DNA of 28,253 nt from Streptomyces sp. WM4235 (GTDB taxonomy: Bacteria; Actinomycetota; Actinomycetes; Streptomycetales; Streptomycetaceae), in assembly GCF_001279725.1 (NCBI RefSeq), contig NZ_LGDE01000448.1, forward strand, positions 1-28,253. Reading direction: 5' to 3'. The translations under genes were made by a program, and so were the position numbers. Below the pieces are notes generated by a model. It was not told the DNA's origin. It saw only the letters and a list, made by a program, of their open reading frames with translations, and did no database searches. How positions within the stretch are numbered: position 1 is the stretch's first letter; the number at the start of each line of letters is the position of its first letter. Shown one piece after another: positions 1-7,286 of this stretch.

Positions 1-378
1 GCGGGGAAGGGGTTTCCCCGGGGCGGCGGGGGGGGAAGGGGCGGCCGTTCCCCCGGGGGGGGTCGAAACCACCCCCGCCGTACCCAGACCATTGGGGCCG
101 CCCAGGATCCGCCGCGGGGCGGGAGCGGGCGCTGTGGGTACGGCCACTTCGGCGGGTGCGGAAACCCCGGGCAGGGCGGAAGCCCCGGGCAGGACGGGGG
201 CCGAGAACAGGGCGGGTGCCCGGGGCAGCGGTCGGGCCGGAGGCGGTGCGGGCGCCGCGGGGATGGCGGGCCGGCCGCCGCCGAAGGCGTGGACTCCCCG
301 GCCGTGACCGTGGGTCCCGAAGCGGACCGCGGCTGCGGGCAGGCTCGACTGCCGAGGGGAAGGCCCGGGATCGGACAT
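1..378 (-). CDS. Family 2 encapsulin cargo terpene cyclase, probable 2-methylisoborneol synthase (partial, N-terminal 126 codons)
   Basis: The reading frame stays open from an ATG at 378 to the window edge, so only the N-terminal part is visible and the terpene-synthase core lies outside. The start has a good ribosome site (AAGGAG, 7 nt spacer) and lies 63 nt after the encapsulin stop, so the two are probably one operon. The visible part is a low-complexity Pro/Ala/Gly tail, typical of the disordered N-terminus of Streptomyces 2-methylisoborneol synthases. At residues 89-101 it has RRILGGPNGLGTA, closely matching the RILxGPxGxGT motif I recall from the S. coelicolor enzyme. Family knowledge: these enzymes cyclise 2-methyl-GPP to the odorant 2-methylisoborneol, and the disordered N-terminus directs loading into the family 2B encapsulin shell. 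The partner GPP methyltransferase is expected further left. Identity rests on motif plus context; another encapsulated terpene cyclase is the main alternative. Confidence 0.82.
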   Translation of the reverse strand, partial: MSDPGPSPRQSSLPAAAVRFGTHGHGRGVHAFGGGRPAIPAAPAPPPARPLPRAPALFSAPVLPGASALPGVSAPAEVAVPTAPAPAPRRILGGPNGLGTAGVVSTPPGGTAAPSPPAAPGKPLPR

Positions 379-441
379 CCGAGGCTCCTTGGTTCCTGGG
401 TGAGGGGGCGGGCTGATCCGGTTCTCTCGCACGGTCGAGGC

Positions 442-1851
442 CTAGCCGTGCCTGCGGGCGATCTGCACGTTCTCCAGGACACCGAGCGCGTCGGGCACCA
501 GGATGGCGGCGGAGTAGTAGGTGCTGACCAGGTAGGAGATGATCGACCGCTCGTCGATTCCCATGAACCGCACCGACAGGCCCGGCTCGTACTCCTCCGG
601 CAGACCGGTCTGGTGCAGACCGATGACGCCCTGCTTGTCCTCGCCGGTGCGCATCACGAGGATCGAGGTGGTGTTCTCCTTGCTGATGGGGATCTTGCTG
701 CACGGCAGGATGGGGACCCCACGCCAGGCCGGCACCTGCTGTCCGCCGAGGTCGACGTGATCCGGATACAGCCCGTGCGCGTTGAACTCGCGCCCGATCG
801 CCGCGATGGCCTTGGGATGGGCGAGGAAGAACTTCGAGCCGCGGCGACGGCAGAGCAACTCGTCGAGGTCGTCCGGGGTGGCGGGCCCGGAATGGGTCTG
901 GATCCGCTGCTTGAACGCGGCGTTGTGGAGCAGCCCGAACTCCCGATTGTTGATCAACTCGTATTCCTGGCGCTCCCGCAGCGCCTCGATGACGAGCCTG
1001 AGCTGCTCCTCGGTCTGGTTCATCGGCTCGTTGTAGAGGTCGGCGACCCGCGTGTGGACCCGCAGTACGGTCTGGGCGATGGACAGTTCGTACTCGCGCG
1101 GGTTCTGTTCGTAGTCGACGAAGGCGCCGGGCAGTTCGGCCTCACCGGTGTGACCGGCCGACATCGCGATCTCGGCCTCGCCGTGCTTGTTCTGCCGTTG
1201 CAGCGGAAGGGACGCGAACCGCCGGACGTGGGCCTGGAGCTGCGGTGCCGTGGCGAGCACGGCGTCGAAGTCCGCGCGCGACAGGGTGAGGAGGGTGCCG
1301 GCGGTCTCGGCCGTGGCGGTGTGGTCCCACCTCGCGTCGGCGTCCAGCAGGGCGTGCTCGCCGAACCGGTCGCCGTCGGCCAGTACGGCGAGTTCGACCT
1401 CGTCACCGTACTTGCCCACAGCCGTCTGGCCGACGCGGCCGTGGGCGATCAGGTGGATCTGCCCCGCCGGAGTGCCGCGCTCGACCAACACCTCTCCGGC
1501 ACGGAAGTCACGCTGGACGCAACGGCCGGCGAGCGCGGTCAGTACGTCCACGTCGTCGAAGTCGCGCAGCAGGGCGAGTTCGCCGAGCTCGCGGGGGATC
1601 ACCCGGACGTGGGCCCCGTCCTGGACGAACTCGATGCGCCCGTCGCCGACCGTGTAACTCAGTCGACGGTTCACCCGATACGTGCCGCCCTTGGTCTCCA
1701 CCCAGGGGAGCATCCGCAGCAGCCACCGGGAGGTGATCTCCTGCATCTGAGGGGCGGACTTGGTCGTGGTGGCAAGGTTGCGGGCAGCCGCCGTGCCCAG
1801 GCTGCTCTGCCGGGGTTGCGACTGCGCCTCGGGGCTCGTGTCCACGGTCAT
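442..1851 (-). CDS. eshA: Family 2B encapsulin nanocompartment shell protein with cyclic-nucleotide-binding domain (EshA type)
   Basis: 469 aa. I chose the ATG at 1851 because it has a strong ribosome site (GAAGGAGAG) and gives the usual EshA length; the frame is open further upstream but looks non-coding. Layout: N-terminal arm with helix (1-50), start of the HK97-type fold (50-90), an inserted cyclic-nucleotide-binding domain (about 90-210, phosphate-cassette-like RFGEHALLD at 162-170), then the rest of the HK97-type P and A domains, with the conserved stretch [20 protein letters not shown] near the C-terminus. Family 2B shells self-assemble into icosahedral compartments around terpene cyclases; EshA of S. 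griseus and S. coelicolor was earlier linked to ppGpp level, aerial growth and antibiotic production. The Arg that contacts the cyclic phosphate in CRP-like domains is not in its usual place (H177 precedes TATAE, with R174 nearby), so ligand binding is uncertain. The next gene encodes the probable cargo. Confidence 0.93.
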   Translation of the reverse strand: MTVDTSPEAQSQPRQSSLGTAAARNLATTTKSAPQMQEITSRWLLRMLPWVETKGGTYRVNRRLSYTVGDGRIEFVQDGAHVRVIPRELGELALLRDFDDVDVLTALAGRCVQRDFRAGEVLVERGTPAGQIHLIAHGRVGQTAVGKYGDEVELAVLADGDRFGEHALLDADARWDHTATAETAGTLLTLSRADFDAVLATAPQLQAHVRRFASLPLQRQNKHGEAEIAMSAGHTGEAELPGAFVDYEQNPREYELSIAQTVLRVHTRVADLYNEPMNQTEEQLRLVIEALRERQEYELINNREFGLLHNAAFKQRIQTHSGPATPDDLDELLCRRRGSKFFLAHPKAIAAIGREFNAHGLYPDHVDLGGQQVPAWRGVPILPCSKIPISKENTTSILVMRTGEDKQGVIGLHQTGLPEEYEPGLSVRFMGIDERSIISYLVSTYYSAAILVPDALGVLENVQIARRHG

Positions 1852-2447
1852 CGGGCAGGCTCTCCTTCGGAAGGGCGGTGCGTCGGCGCGCGTCCACGTC
1901 ACCGGTGAAAGAAGAAAAACTGAGGGACGAATATGCGGGCAATCCGCCCGGATCCATGAGCACGCTAACGGTCTGTGCACCCGATCGGCCCCCGAATGCC
2001 AGGGGTGTTACCTCGATGCGGTGATCTGTCCCGCAGGGGCGTTTGAGGCCTCCACCAGTGGGGTTTCGGACTCGGCCGCGCAGGGCGCGACCGCGTGGCG
2101 TGGTCTGCGCGCCGGTTCACGGAGTCGCCGCCCGAGCAGGCCGAGGCGAGGTCAGCCGGGTGAGACGCCGCCGTCGACGGCAACCGCGTGCGGGCCGGGC
2201 GGGGCCGGTCGGCGGCCCGGGGCCGGGCCGGACTTTCGGCCAGGCCGAGCGCCTGGCGGTGCCTGACGGCGCCTGGCGGGCCCGGCCCGGCCCGCCGGCC
2301 GCCTTTTGACCGCGTGCGACCCGATGTGTACCGGGAGTGCACAGTCCCCGGTGTCCCGGAGCGACCCCGGACGATCGAACATACGATGGGCGGGAACCGG
2401 CGCGGGCGGCTTGCCGTGCCCCTCGGACTCGGGGTGGGAGAGGACGT
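1852..2447. other. Divergent intergenic region between encapsulin and sensor operon
   Basis: 596 bp with no convincing gene; the open frames here are Arg/Gly/Pro-rich noise. The encapsulin side (about 1901-1935) has an unusually A-rich patch and a small GGGC-aatcc-GCCC inverted repeat (1938-1950) that may be promoter elements. The middle (2150-2303) is extremely GC-rich, with repeated GCGCCTGGCGG units and nested hairpins. The plus-strand side has a possible -35 TTGACC at 2306 and a TACGAT at about 2381. The promoter calls are weak. Confidence 0.5.
2275..2307 (+). terminator. Terminator-like hairpin followed by TTTT
   Basis: A perfect 8 bp inverted repeat, GGCGGGCC (2275-2282) and GGCCCGCC (2289-2296) with a 6 nt loop, is followed by GGCCGCC and then TTTT (2304-2307). 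No gene ends just upstream on the plus strand, so this could be an attenuator-like structure ahead of the sensor operon or the end of an unseen small RNA. Confidence 0.3.
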
Positions 2448-4124
2448 ATGGCAGAGGTGGCCGACACAGCGCGGACCGTCATCCTGACCGTGGACGACGA
2501 CCCGGGGGTCTCCCGTGCCATCGCCCGCGACCTGAGGCGACGCTACGGCGCCACCTACCGGATCGTGCGGGCCGAGTCCGGCGAGTCGGCGCTGGAGGCG
2601 CTGCGCGAGCTGAAGCTGCGCGGCGACCTGGTGGCCGCGATCCTGGCCGACTACCGCATGCCGCAGATGAACGGCATCGAGTTCCTCGAACAGGCCCTGA
2701 GCGTGTACCCGGGCGCGCGGCGCGTGCTGCTGACCGCGTACGCCGACACCAACGCGGCCATCGACGCGATCAACGTCGTCGACCTCGACCACTACCTGCT
2801 CAAGCCGTGGGACCCGCCGGAGGAGAAGCTCTACCCGGTCATCGACGACCTGCTGCTGGCCTGGCGCTCCAGCGACCACAAGCCGGTGCCCGCCACCAAG
2901 GTGATCGGGCACCGTTGGTCGGCGCGCTCCTCCGAGGTGCGGGAGTTCCTGGCCCGCAACCAGGTGCCGTACCGCTGGTACTCCTCCGACGAGCCCGAGG
3001 GACGGCGGCTGCTGGAGGCGGCCGGGGCCGACGGGCAGCGACTCCCGCTGGTGGTCACTCCGGACGGCGGCGTGCTGGTCGAGCCGGAGGCGGCCGAGTT
3101 GGCGGCCCGGGTGGGGCTCGCGACGACACCGGCCGCCGACTTCTACGACCTCGTCGTGATCGGCGGTGGCCCGGCCGGGCTGGGCTCGGCCGTGTACGGG
3201 GCCTCCGAGGGGCTGAGGACGGTACTGGTCGAGCGGTCCGCGACCGGCGGGCAGGCCGGGCAGAGCTCCCGCATCGAGAACTACCTCGGCTTTCCGGACG
3301 GCGTGTCGGGCGCGCAGCTCACGGATCGCGCGCGCCGCCAGGCCGGCCGGTTCGGGGCCGAGATCCTCACCGCGCGCGAGGTCACGGGGCTGGAGGTCAA
3401 CGGCTCGGCGCGCGTCGTCCGCTTCTCCGACGGTTCGACGGTCGCCGCGCACAGCGTCATCCTGGCGACCGGCGTGTCGTACCGGCAGCTCAGGGCACCG
3501 GGCTGCGACGACCTGACCGGCTGCGGGGTGTACTACGGCTCCTCGCTCACCGAGGCCGCCTCCTGCCTGGAGCAGGACGTGTACATCGTCGGTGGCGCCA
3601 ACTCCGCCGGGCAGGCGGCGATGTACCTCGCGCGGGGTGCGAAGTCGGTGACCCTGCTGGTGCGCGGAGATTCCCTGACCGCGTCGATGTCGTACTACCT
3701 GATCCAGCAGATCGAAGAGGCGCCGAACATCACGGTGCGCACCCGGACCGTCGTCGATGCCGCGCACGGCGACGGACACCTGGAACAGCTGACGCTCCGG
3801 GACGTGGACAGCGGAGTGACCGAACTCGTCGACGCGCAGTGGATGTTCGTCTTCATCGGCGCGGCTCCGTTGACCGACTGGCTGGACGGCACGGTGCTGC
3901 GCGACGAGCACGGCTTCATCCTGGCCGGACCGGACCTGACGTCGGACGGGCGACCACCGGCCGAGTGGGAACTGGACCGTCCGCCCTACCACCTGGAAAC
4001 CAACGTTCCCGGCGTCTTCGTGGCGGGCGACGCTCGCGCCCGGTCCGCGAAGCGCGTCGCGTCCGCCGTCGGAGAGGGAGCCATGGCCGTGATGCTCGTC
4101 CACCGGTATCTGGAGCAGTCATGA
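2448..4124 (+). CDS. Response regulator / glutaredoxin-like / thioredoxin-reductase-like fusion flavoprotein
   Basis: 558 aa; ATG with GGGAGAGGA ribosome site. Residues 10-125 are a CheY-like receiver with acidic pocket D16-D18, phosphoacceptor D68 (ADYRMP), T96 and K119. Residues 150-225 look like a glutaredoxin-fold module (VPYRWY, LPLVVTPDGG) without any CxxC. Residues 233-558 are a thioredoxin-reductase-type FAD/NADPH oxidoreductase: GGGPAG at 239-244, second Rossmann site GGANSAG at 382-388, and C-terminal FAD motif GVFVAGDAR at 522-530. At the place where thioredoxin reductases have GVSYCATC, this protein has GVYYGSSL, so both redox cysteines are absent. This fused family is known in actinomycetes but its substrate is not. 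It overlaps the kinase gene by ATGA, so that kinase is the obvious phosphodonor. Inference: a phosphorylation-controlled flavoprotein that cannot reduce a classical thioredoxin. Confidence 0.92.
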   Translation: MAEVADTARTVILTVDDDPGVSRAIARDLRRRYGATYRIVRAESGESALEALRELKLRGDLVAAILADYRMPQMNGIEFLEQALSVYPGARRVLLTAYADTNAAIDAINVVDLDHYLLKPWDPPEEKLYPVIDDLLLAWRSSDHKPVPATKVIGHRWSARSSEVREFLARNQVPYRWYSSDEPEGRRLLEAAGADGQRLPLVVTPDGGVLVEPEAAELAARVGLATTPAADFYDLVVIGGGPAGLGSAVYGASEGLRTVLVERSATGGQAGQSSRIENYLGFPDGVSGAQLTDRARRQAGRFGAEILTAREVTGLEVNGSARVVRFSDGSTVAAHSVILATGVSYRQLRAPGCDDLTGCGVYYGSSLTEAASCLEQDVYIVGGANSAGQAAMYLARGAKSVTLLVRGDSLTASMSYYLIQQIEEAPNITVRTRTVVDAAHGDGHLEQLTLRDVDSGVTELVDAQWMFVFIGAAPLTDWLDGTVLRDEHGFILAGPDLTSDGRPPAEWELDRPPYHLETNVPGVFVAGDARARSAKRVASAVGEGAMAVMLVHRYLEQS

Positions 4125-5644
4125 GCGGGCAGATCATGCCCTGCGGTCCGCAGGAGATCGCGTCGCTGTTCCTGTTCGAGAAGCTCTCCCCGGAGCAGCT
4201 CGGGAGGCTGTGCGGCGAGGGGCGGGTGGAGCGGTTCGAGCCCGGCCCGGTGTACACCGAGGGCGACCCGGCCACCTGCTTCTACGTGATGATCGAGGGC
4301 ACCGTCGTACTGTCCCGCCGGGTCGGCGGCGACGACGTCGAGGTGAGCCGTACCTCCCAGCGCGGCGTGTACTCGGGAGCCATGCAGGCGTACCTGGGCG
4401 ACCGGGTGCCGCAGACGTACAACAACTCGATGCGGGTGACGGAGCCGACCCGGTTCTTCGTGCTGCCCGCGCAGTCGTTCGCGGACGTCATGCAGGAATG
4501 GTTCCCGATGGCCGCCCACCTGTTGGAGGGGCTCTTCTTCGGTTCGAAGAACACCCAGCGGGCCATCGGGCAGCGCGAACGGCTGCTGGCGCTCGGCTCG
4601 TTGTCCGCCGGACTCACCCACGAGCTCAACAACCCGGCCGCGGCCGCCGTCCGGGCCACCGCGACGCTGCGCGAACGGGTGGGCAAGATGCGGCACAAGC
4701 TGGCGGTCATCGCCCAGGGCCCCTACTCCCGCGAGGCCCTGGCCGACCTCATCGAGATCCAGGACCGCACCGCCGAACGCGTCGCCAAGGCTCCGGTGTT
4801 GAGCCCCCTGGAGGCATCCGACCGCGAGGACGAACTCGCCGACTGGCTCGACGACCACGGCATCCCGGAGGGTTGGCGCATCGCGCCCACCTTCGTGCAG
4901 GCCGGGCTCGACATCGACTGGCTGGAGCAGGTCGCCGCGACCGTCGCCGAGGACGTCCTGCCCGGGGCGATCGGCTGGCTCAACTACACCGTCGAGACCG
5001 AACTGTTGATGGACGAGATCGACGACTCCACCACCCGCATCTCCCACCTCGTGGACGCCGCCAAGCAGTACTCCCAGCTCGACCGGGCCCCGCACCGGGT
5101 CGTCGACGTGCACGAACTCCTCGACAGCACCCTGCTGATGCTGTCCGGCAAGATCGGCCCCCGGGTGCGCGTCGTCAAGGAGTACGACCGTTCCGTGCCG
5201 GACGTGCCCGCCTATCCGGCGGAACTCAACCAGGTGTGGACCAACCTCATCGACAACGCCGTCTTCGCCATCGGCAGCACCGGCCGCGACGGCACCCTGA
5301 CGGTCCGCACGGCACGGGAGGGGGACCGGCTGCTCGTGGAGTTCCGCGACACCGGCCCCGGGATCCCCGCGGACATCCGCAGCCGCATCTTCGACCCCTT
5401 CTTCACCACCAAACCGGTCGGTGAAGGCACCGGGCTCGGCCTGGACATCTCCTGGCGCATCGTCGTGAGCAAGCACCACGGAAGCCTCCACGTCGAGTCC
5501 GAACCGGGTGACACCCGCTTCCAGGTGCTGCTGCCCCTGACCGCCTCGGAAGCCGATGCCGCACCCGAGGCCGGAACCGAAACCGCGACTGAAACCGCGA
5601 CTGAAACCGAGACCGAGACCGAGACCACCGAGGAGCCCGCATGA
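4121..5644 (+). CDS. Soluble sensor histidine kinase with N-terminal cyclic-nucleotide-binding domain
   Basis: 507 aa; ATG overlaps the previous stop (ATGA). Residues 15-125 form a cyclic-nucleotide-binding-type beta barrel. It lacks a clear FGE/RxA phosphate cassette, having YSGAMQAYLGD instead, so the ligand is uncertain. The dimerisation region carries phospho-acceptor H167 in THELNNP (166-172). An unusually long helical stretch (about 185-315) leads to the ATPase domain, with N box NLIDNA (374-379), G1 DTGPGIP (409-415), F box FFTTKP (426-431) and G2 GEGTGLGL (433-440). There are no membrane segments. The C-terminus is a low-complexity Thr/Glu tail encoded by tandem repeats. With the preceding receiver fusion it makes a complete two-component pair, and with the next gene a three-gene operon. 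It is cytoplasmic and probably senses an internal signal. Confidence 0.92.
   Translation: MSGQIMPCGPQEIASLFLFEKLSPEQLGRLCGEGRVERFEPGPVYTEGDPATCFYVMIEGTVVLSRRVGGDDVEVSRTSQRGVYSGAMQAYLGDRVPQTYNNSMRVTEPTRFFVLPAQSFADVMQEWFPMAAHLLEGLFFGSKNTQRAIGQRERLLALGSLSAGLTHELNNPAAAAVRATATLRERVGKMRHKLAVIAQGPYSREALADLIEIQDRTAERVAKAPVLSPLEASDREDELADWLDDHGIPEGWRIAPTFVQAGLDIDWLEQVAATVAEDVLPGAIGWLNYTVETELLMDEIDDSTTRISHLVDAAKQYSQLDRAPHRVVDVHELLDSTLLMLSGKIGPRVRVVKEYDRSVPDVPAYPAELNQVWTNLIDNAVFAIGSTGRDGTLTVRTAREGDRLLVEFRDTGPGIPADIRSRIFDPFFTTKPVGEGTGLGLDISWRIVVSKHHGSLHVESEPGDTRFQVLLPLTASEADAAPEAGTETATETATETETETETTEEPA
5581..5628 (+). repeat. In-frame 12 bp and 6 bp tandem repeats in the kinase C-terminus
   Basis: Two copies of a 12 bp unit (AACCGCGACTGA, 5581-5604) run into four near-identical 6 bp units (AACCGA, then GACCGA-type, 5605-5628). 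They encode the TETATETATETETE tail of the kinase. The unit lengths are multiples of three, so slippage would change tail length without breaking the frame or the overlap with the next gene. Confidence 0.85.
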
Positions 5645-6003
5645 CAGGAACAGGCGGAATCGACGGAATCGACCCGAGCGCCGCGCCTTCCGGCACCGGC
5701 TGTGTCGACTGCGACGCGGCGGGCGGCTGGTGGGTCCATCTGCGGCGCTGCGCCCAGTGCGGCCACATCGGCTGCTGCGACTCCTCGCCGGCCCAGCACG
5801 CCACCGCCCACTGGAAGTCCACCGGTCACCCCGTGGTGCAGAGCTTCGAGCCGGGCGAGGAGTGGTTCTGGGATTACGCCAAGAACGCGCTGTACGAGTC
5901 CGGGCCCGAGCTGACGCCACCCGGCGAGCACCCCGCGGATCAGCCGGCGCCGGGCCCGGCCGGACGGGTCCCGCAGGACTGGCAGCAGCAGTTGCACGAC
6001 TGA
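5641..6003 (+). CDS. UBP-type zinc-finger protein
   Basis: 120 aa; ATG overlaps the kinase stop (ATGA), so it is translationally coupled and last in the operon. Probable zinc ligands are C21, C24, C37, C40, C45, H53, H57 and H63, in the order CxxC...CxxCxxxxC...HxxxH...H of the ubiquitin-hydrolase-type (ZnF-UBP) finger. Conserved aromatics follow (W30/W31, EEWFWDY at 73-79). In eukaryotes this fold binds the free C-terminal Gly-Gly of ubiquitin. The bacterial versions have no assigned ligand, and here the stretch between the last Cys and the first His is CDSSPAQ instead of the usual Gly-Arg segment. The tail (90-120) is Pro-rich. Linkage to the kinase and flavoprotein suggests an adaptor that recognises a peptide C-terminus or another partner in that signalling unit; this last step is inference. 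Confidence 0.88.
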   Translation: MTGTGGIDGIDPSAAPSGTGCVDCDAAGGWWVHLRRCAQCGHIGCCDSSPAQHATAHWKSTGHPVVQSFEPGEEWFWDYAKNALYESGPELTPPGEHPADQPAPGPAGRVPQDWQQQLHD

Positions 6004-6048
6004 CCGGCTCCATTCGCCCTCCCGAGCGGCCTCCCCGAAGACAGCGAG

Positions 6049-6080
6049 CGGCCCCGCACACACTCTCGTGTGCGGGGCCG
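6049..6080. terminator. Bidirectional hairpin terminator
   Basis: A perfect 13 bp inverted repeat (6049-6061 and 6068-6080, arm CGGCCCCGCACAC) with a 6 nt loop lies between two convergent genes: the zinc-finger stop at 6003 and the secreted-protein stop at 6114. There is no U-tract, as is usual in Streptomyces. Confidence 0.85.
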
Positions 6081-6113
6081 AACCGGCCGTTTCGTACGGG
6101 GAGTCGCGGAGCC

Positions 6114-6386
6114 CTAGTTGGGGGCCACCCGGCAGGCCGAGACCGCGGTCCCGTTGGTCACGCCGCCCGCGGTCAGGCCGGAGACGCACTGTGCGTGGTC
6201 GCCGGTCAAGCCGACGTAACACGCCATCCGGATCGAGTCCGGGGCTTCGCCGCCCTGGAGCTCCCGCTCGACCTGGTTGATGCAGGCCGTGACGTCCGCG
6301 TGGGCGGCGGGGGCGATGAAGCCCGCTCCGCCGAGCGCGAGGGTCAGGCCGGCGAGGACACCTGCGAATCGGGTCGACGCGCGCAT
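6114..6386 (-). CDS. Small secreted protein with four cysteines
   Basis: 90 aa from the ATG at 6386, preceded by GGAGAGCAGG. I place the start here because it gives a classical Sec signal peptide: positive MRASTR, a hydrophobic core at 7-24, and cleavage after AHA at residue 30. The mature part is about 60 aa with C35, C56, C67 and C85, which could form two disulfides in the oxidising exterior. It ends on VAPN. I do not recognise a named domain; it resembles the many short conserved secreted proteins of Streptomyces. It is a single gene facing the zinc-finger operon across the terminator. Confidence 0.75.
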   Translation of the reverse strand: MRASTRFAGVLAGLTLALGGAGFIAPAAHADVTACINQVERELQGGEAPDSIRMACYVGLTGDHAQCVSGLTAGGVTNGTAVSACRVAPN

Positions 6387-6606
6387 GGAACGCACCTGCT
6401 CTCCGGGATGATCGCGCGGCCCGGGACATGGATGCCCCGGATCCGCTTGGGATCGGTGCCGAGCGCATGCGGCCGATGTGTGGCCACCGGGCCCGGGCTC
6501 CCGCACCGGACCGGCCCGGCAGGGCCTTCCCTCCCCTTTCGACGCTAGAGCAGCCCCCTGGGACGCGCATCCGCTGGGGTTCGGCAACCCGGCCGACGTG
6601 CGTCGG

Positions 6607-7227
6607 TCACAGGCTCTTCAGCAGGTCGTCGAGCGGGGCCGGCACCTGCCCGGGGTCGAGGGCTTCCGCGAGGAGGCGACCGTATCGGATCTTGCGGCCC
6701 TTCCTCGTGCCGAGGAAGCGCCGCAACTGCCGGTGCCGAGGTCGATCGTGTTGGGCGGGCTGGCGCAGGAAGGTCTGCCAGGCACGGAGGTCGTCGTCCT
6801 CGGCCCGTACGATCTCCTCGACCCTGGCCGCGCCCAGCGCGCGGATGAGCTCCTCCTCAAGGTCCGCCACGCACGCGAAGACGTCCCGGCACGGCGCCCC
6901 CGCGCGTTCCAAGCCGCGCTCGTAGAAGGGCCGTTCGCGCTCGTCGCACAATCCCGTCAGGCGCAGGCCGAGGCCGGGTGGTCCGAGGAGGCCGGCGTAG
7001 CGGCCGACGCTCATCGCCCCGCCCATCGACACGACGCACACCCCCTCGGCGGCAAGGTCACGGCCACGTCGTACGGTCAGCGCCTCCACGGCCGCGAGGT
7101 CGCTCGGGCCTTCCAGGAGCACCGCGGTCCGTAGCCCCAGCAGCATCGCCAGTTCGCCGGCCGGCCCGCCCGGGCCGCCGCTCGCCCAGTCATCGACCGC
7201 GTTCCGGAATGCCTGTATGTCCGCCAT
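6607..7227 (-). CDS. Stand-alone TOPRIM domain protein (OLD-nuclease-like)
   Basis: 206 aa from ATG 7227; the ribosome site is weak (GAGAG). The N-terminal part shows a TOPRIM signature: VLLEGPSDLAAVEAL with E39 and S42-D43, VCVVSMGGA at 63-71, and LCDERE with D95 as the probable second acidic metal site. This matches the TOPRIM half of OLD-family nucleases, but no ATPase domain is fused to it or encoded next to it. The C-terminal half is helical and Arg-rich (RPRHRQLRRFLGTRKGRK), compatible with nucleic-acid contact. TOPRIM proteins cut or join phosphodiester bonds using metal ions; the substrate here is unknown. Similar orphan proteins are annotated in Streptomyces as TOPRIM nucleotidyl transferase/hydrolase. 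It lies 59 nt downstream of the GNAT gene on the same strand. Confidence 0.78.
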   Translation of the reverse strand: MADIQAFRNAVDDWASGGPGGPAGELAMLLGLRTAVLLEGPSDLAAVEALTVRRGRDLAAEGVCVVSMGGAMSVGRYAGLLGPPGLGLRLTGLCDERERPFYERGLERAGAPCRDVFACVADLEEELIRALGAARVEEIVRAEDDDLRAWQTFLRQPAQHDRPRHRQLRRFLGTRKGRKIRYGRLLAEALDPGQVPAPLDDLLKSL

Positions 7228-7286
7228 GGAGCGAGTCTGCTCTCTCGCCGACGGCACGGCACGCGATATTCCAGGGCCCGCTCGCG

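Noticed and set aside
289..1908. A 539-codon plus-strand frame across the encapsulin gene
   Set aside because: It is a shadow of the minus-strand encapsulin, a usual effect of high third-position GC; it has no domain and no ribosome site.
1965..4103. A 712-codon minus-strand frame opposite the receiver-TrxR fusion
   Set aside because: It is an antisense shadow rich in His/Arg/Gly/Val; the opposite strand has clear family motifs.
2306..4120. Upstream extension of the kinase frame to give an 1112-codon protein
   Set aside because: The first 600 codons are Arg/Gly-rich shadow of the fusion gene; the ATGA start at 4121 begins exactly at the conserved sensor domain.
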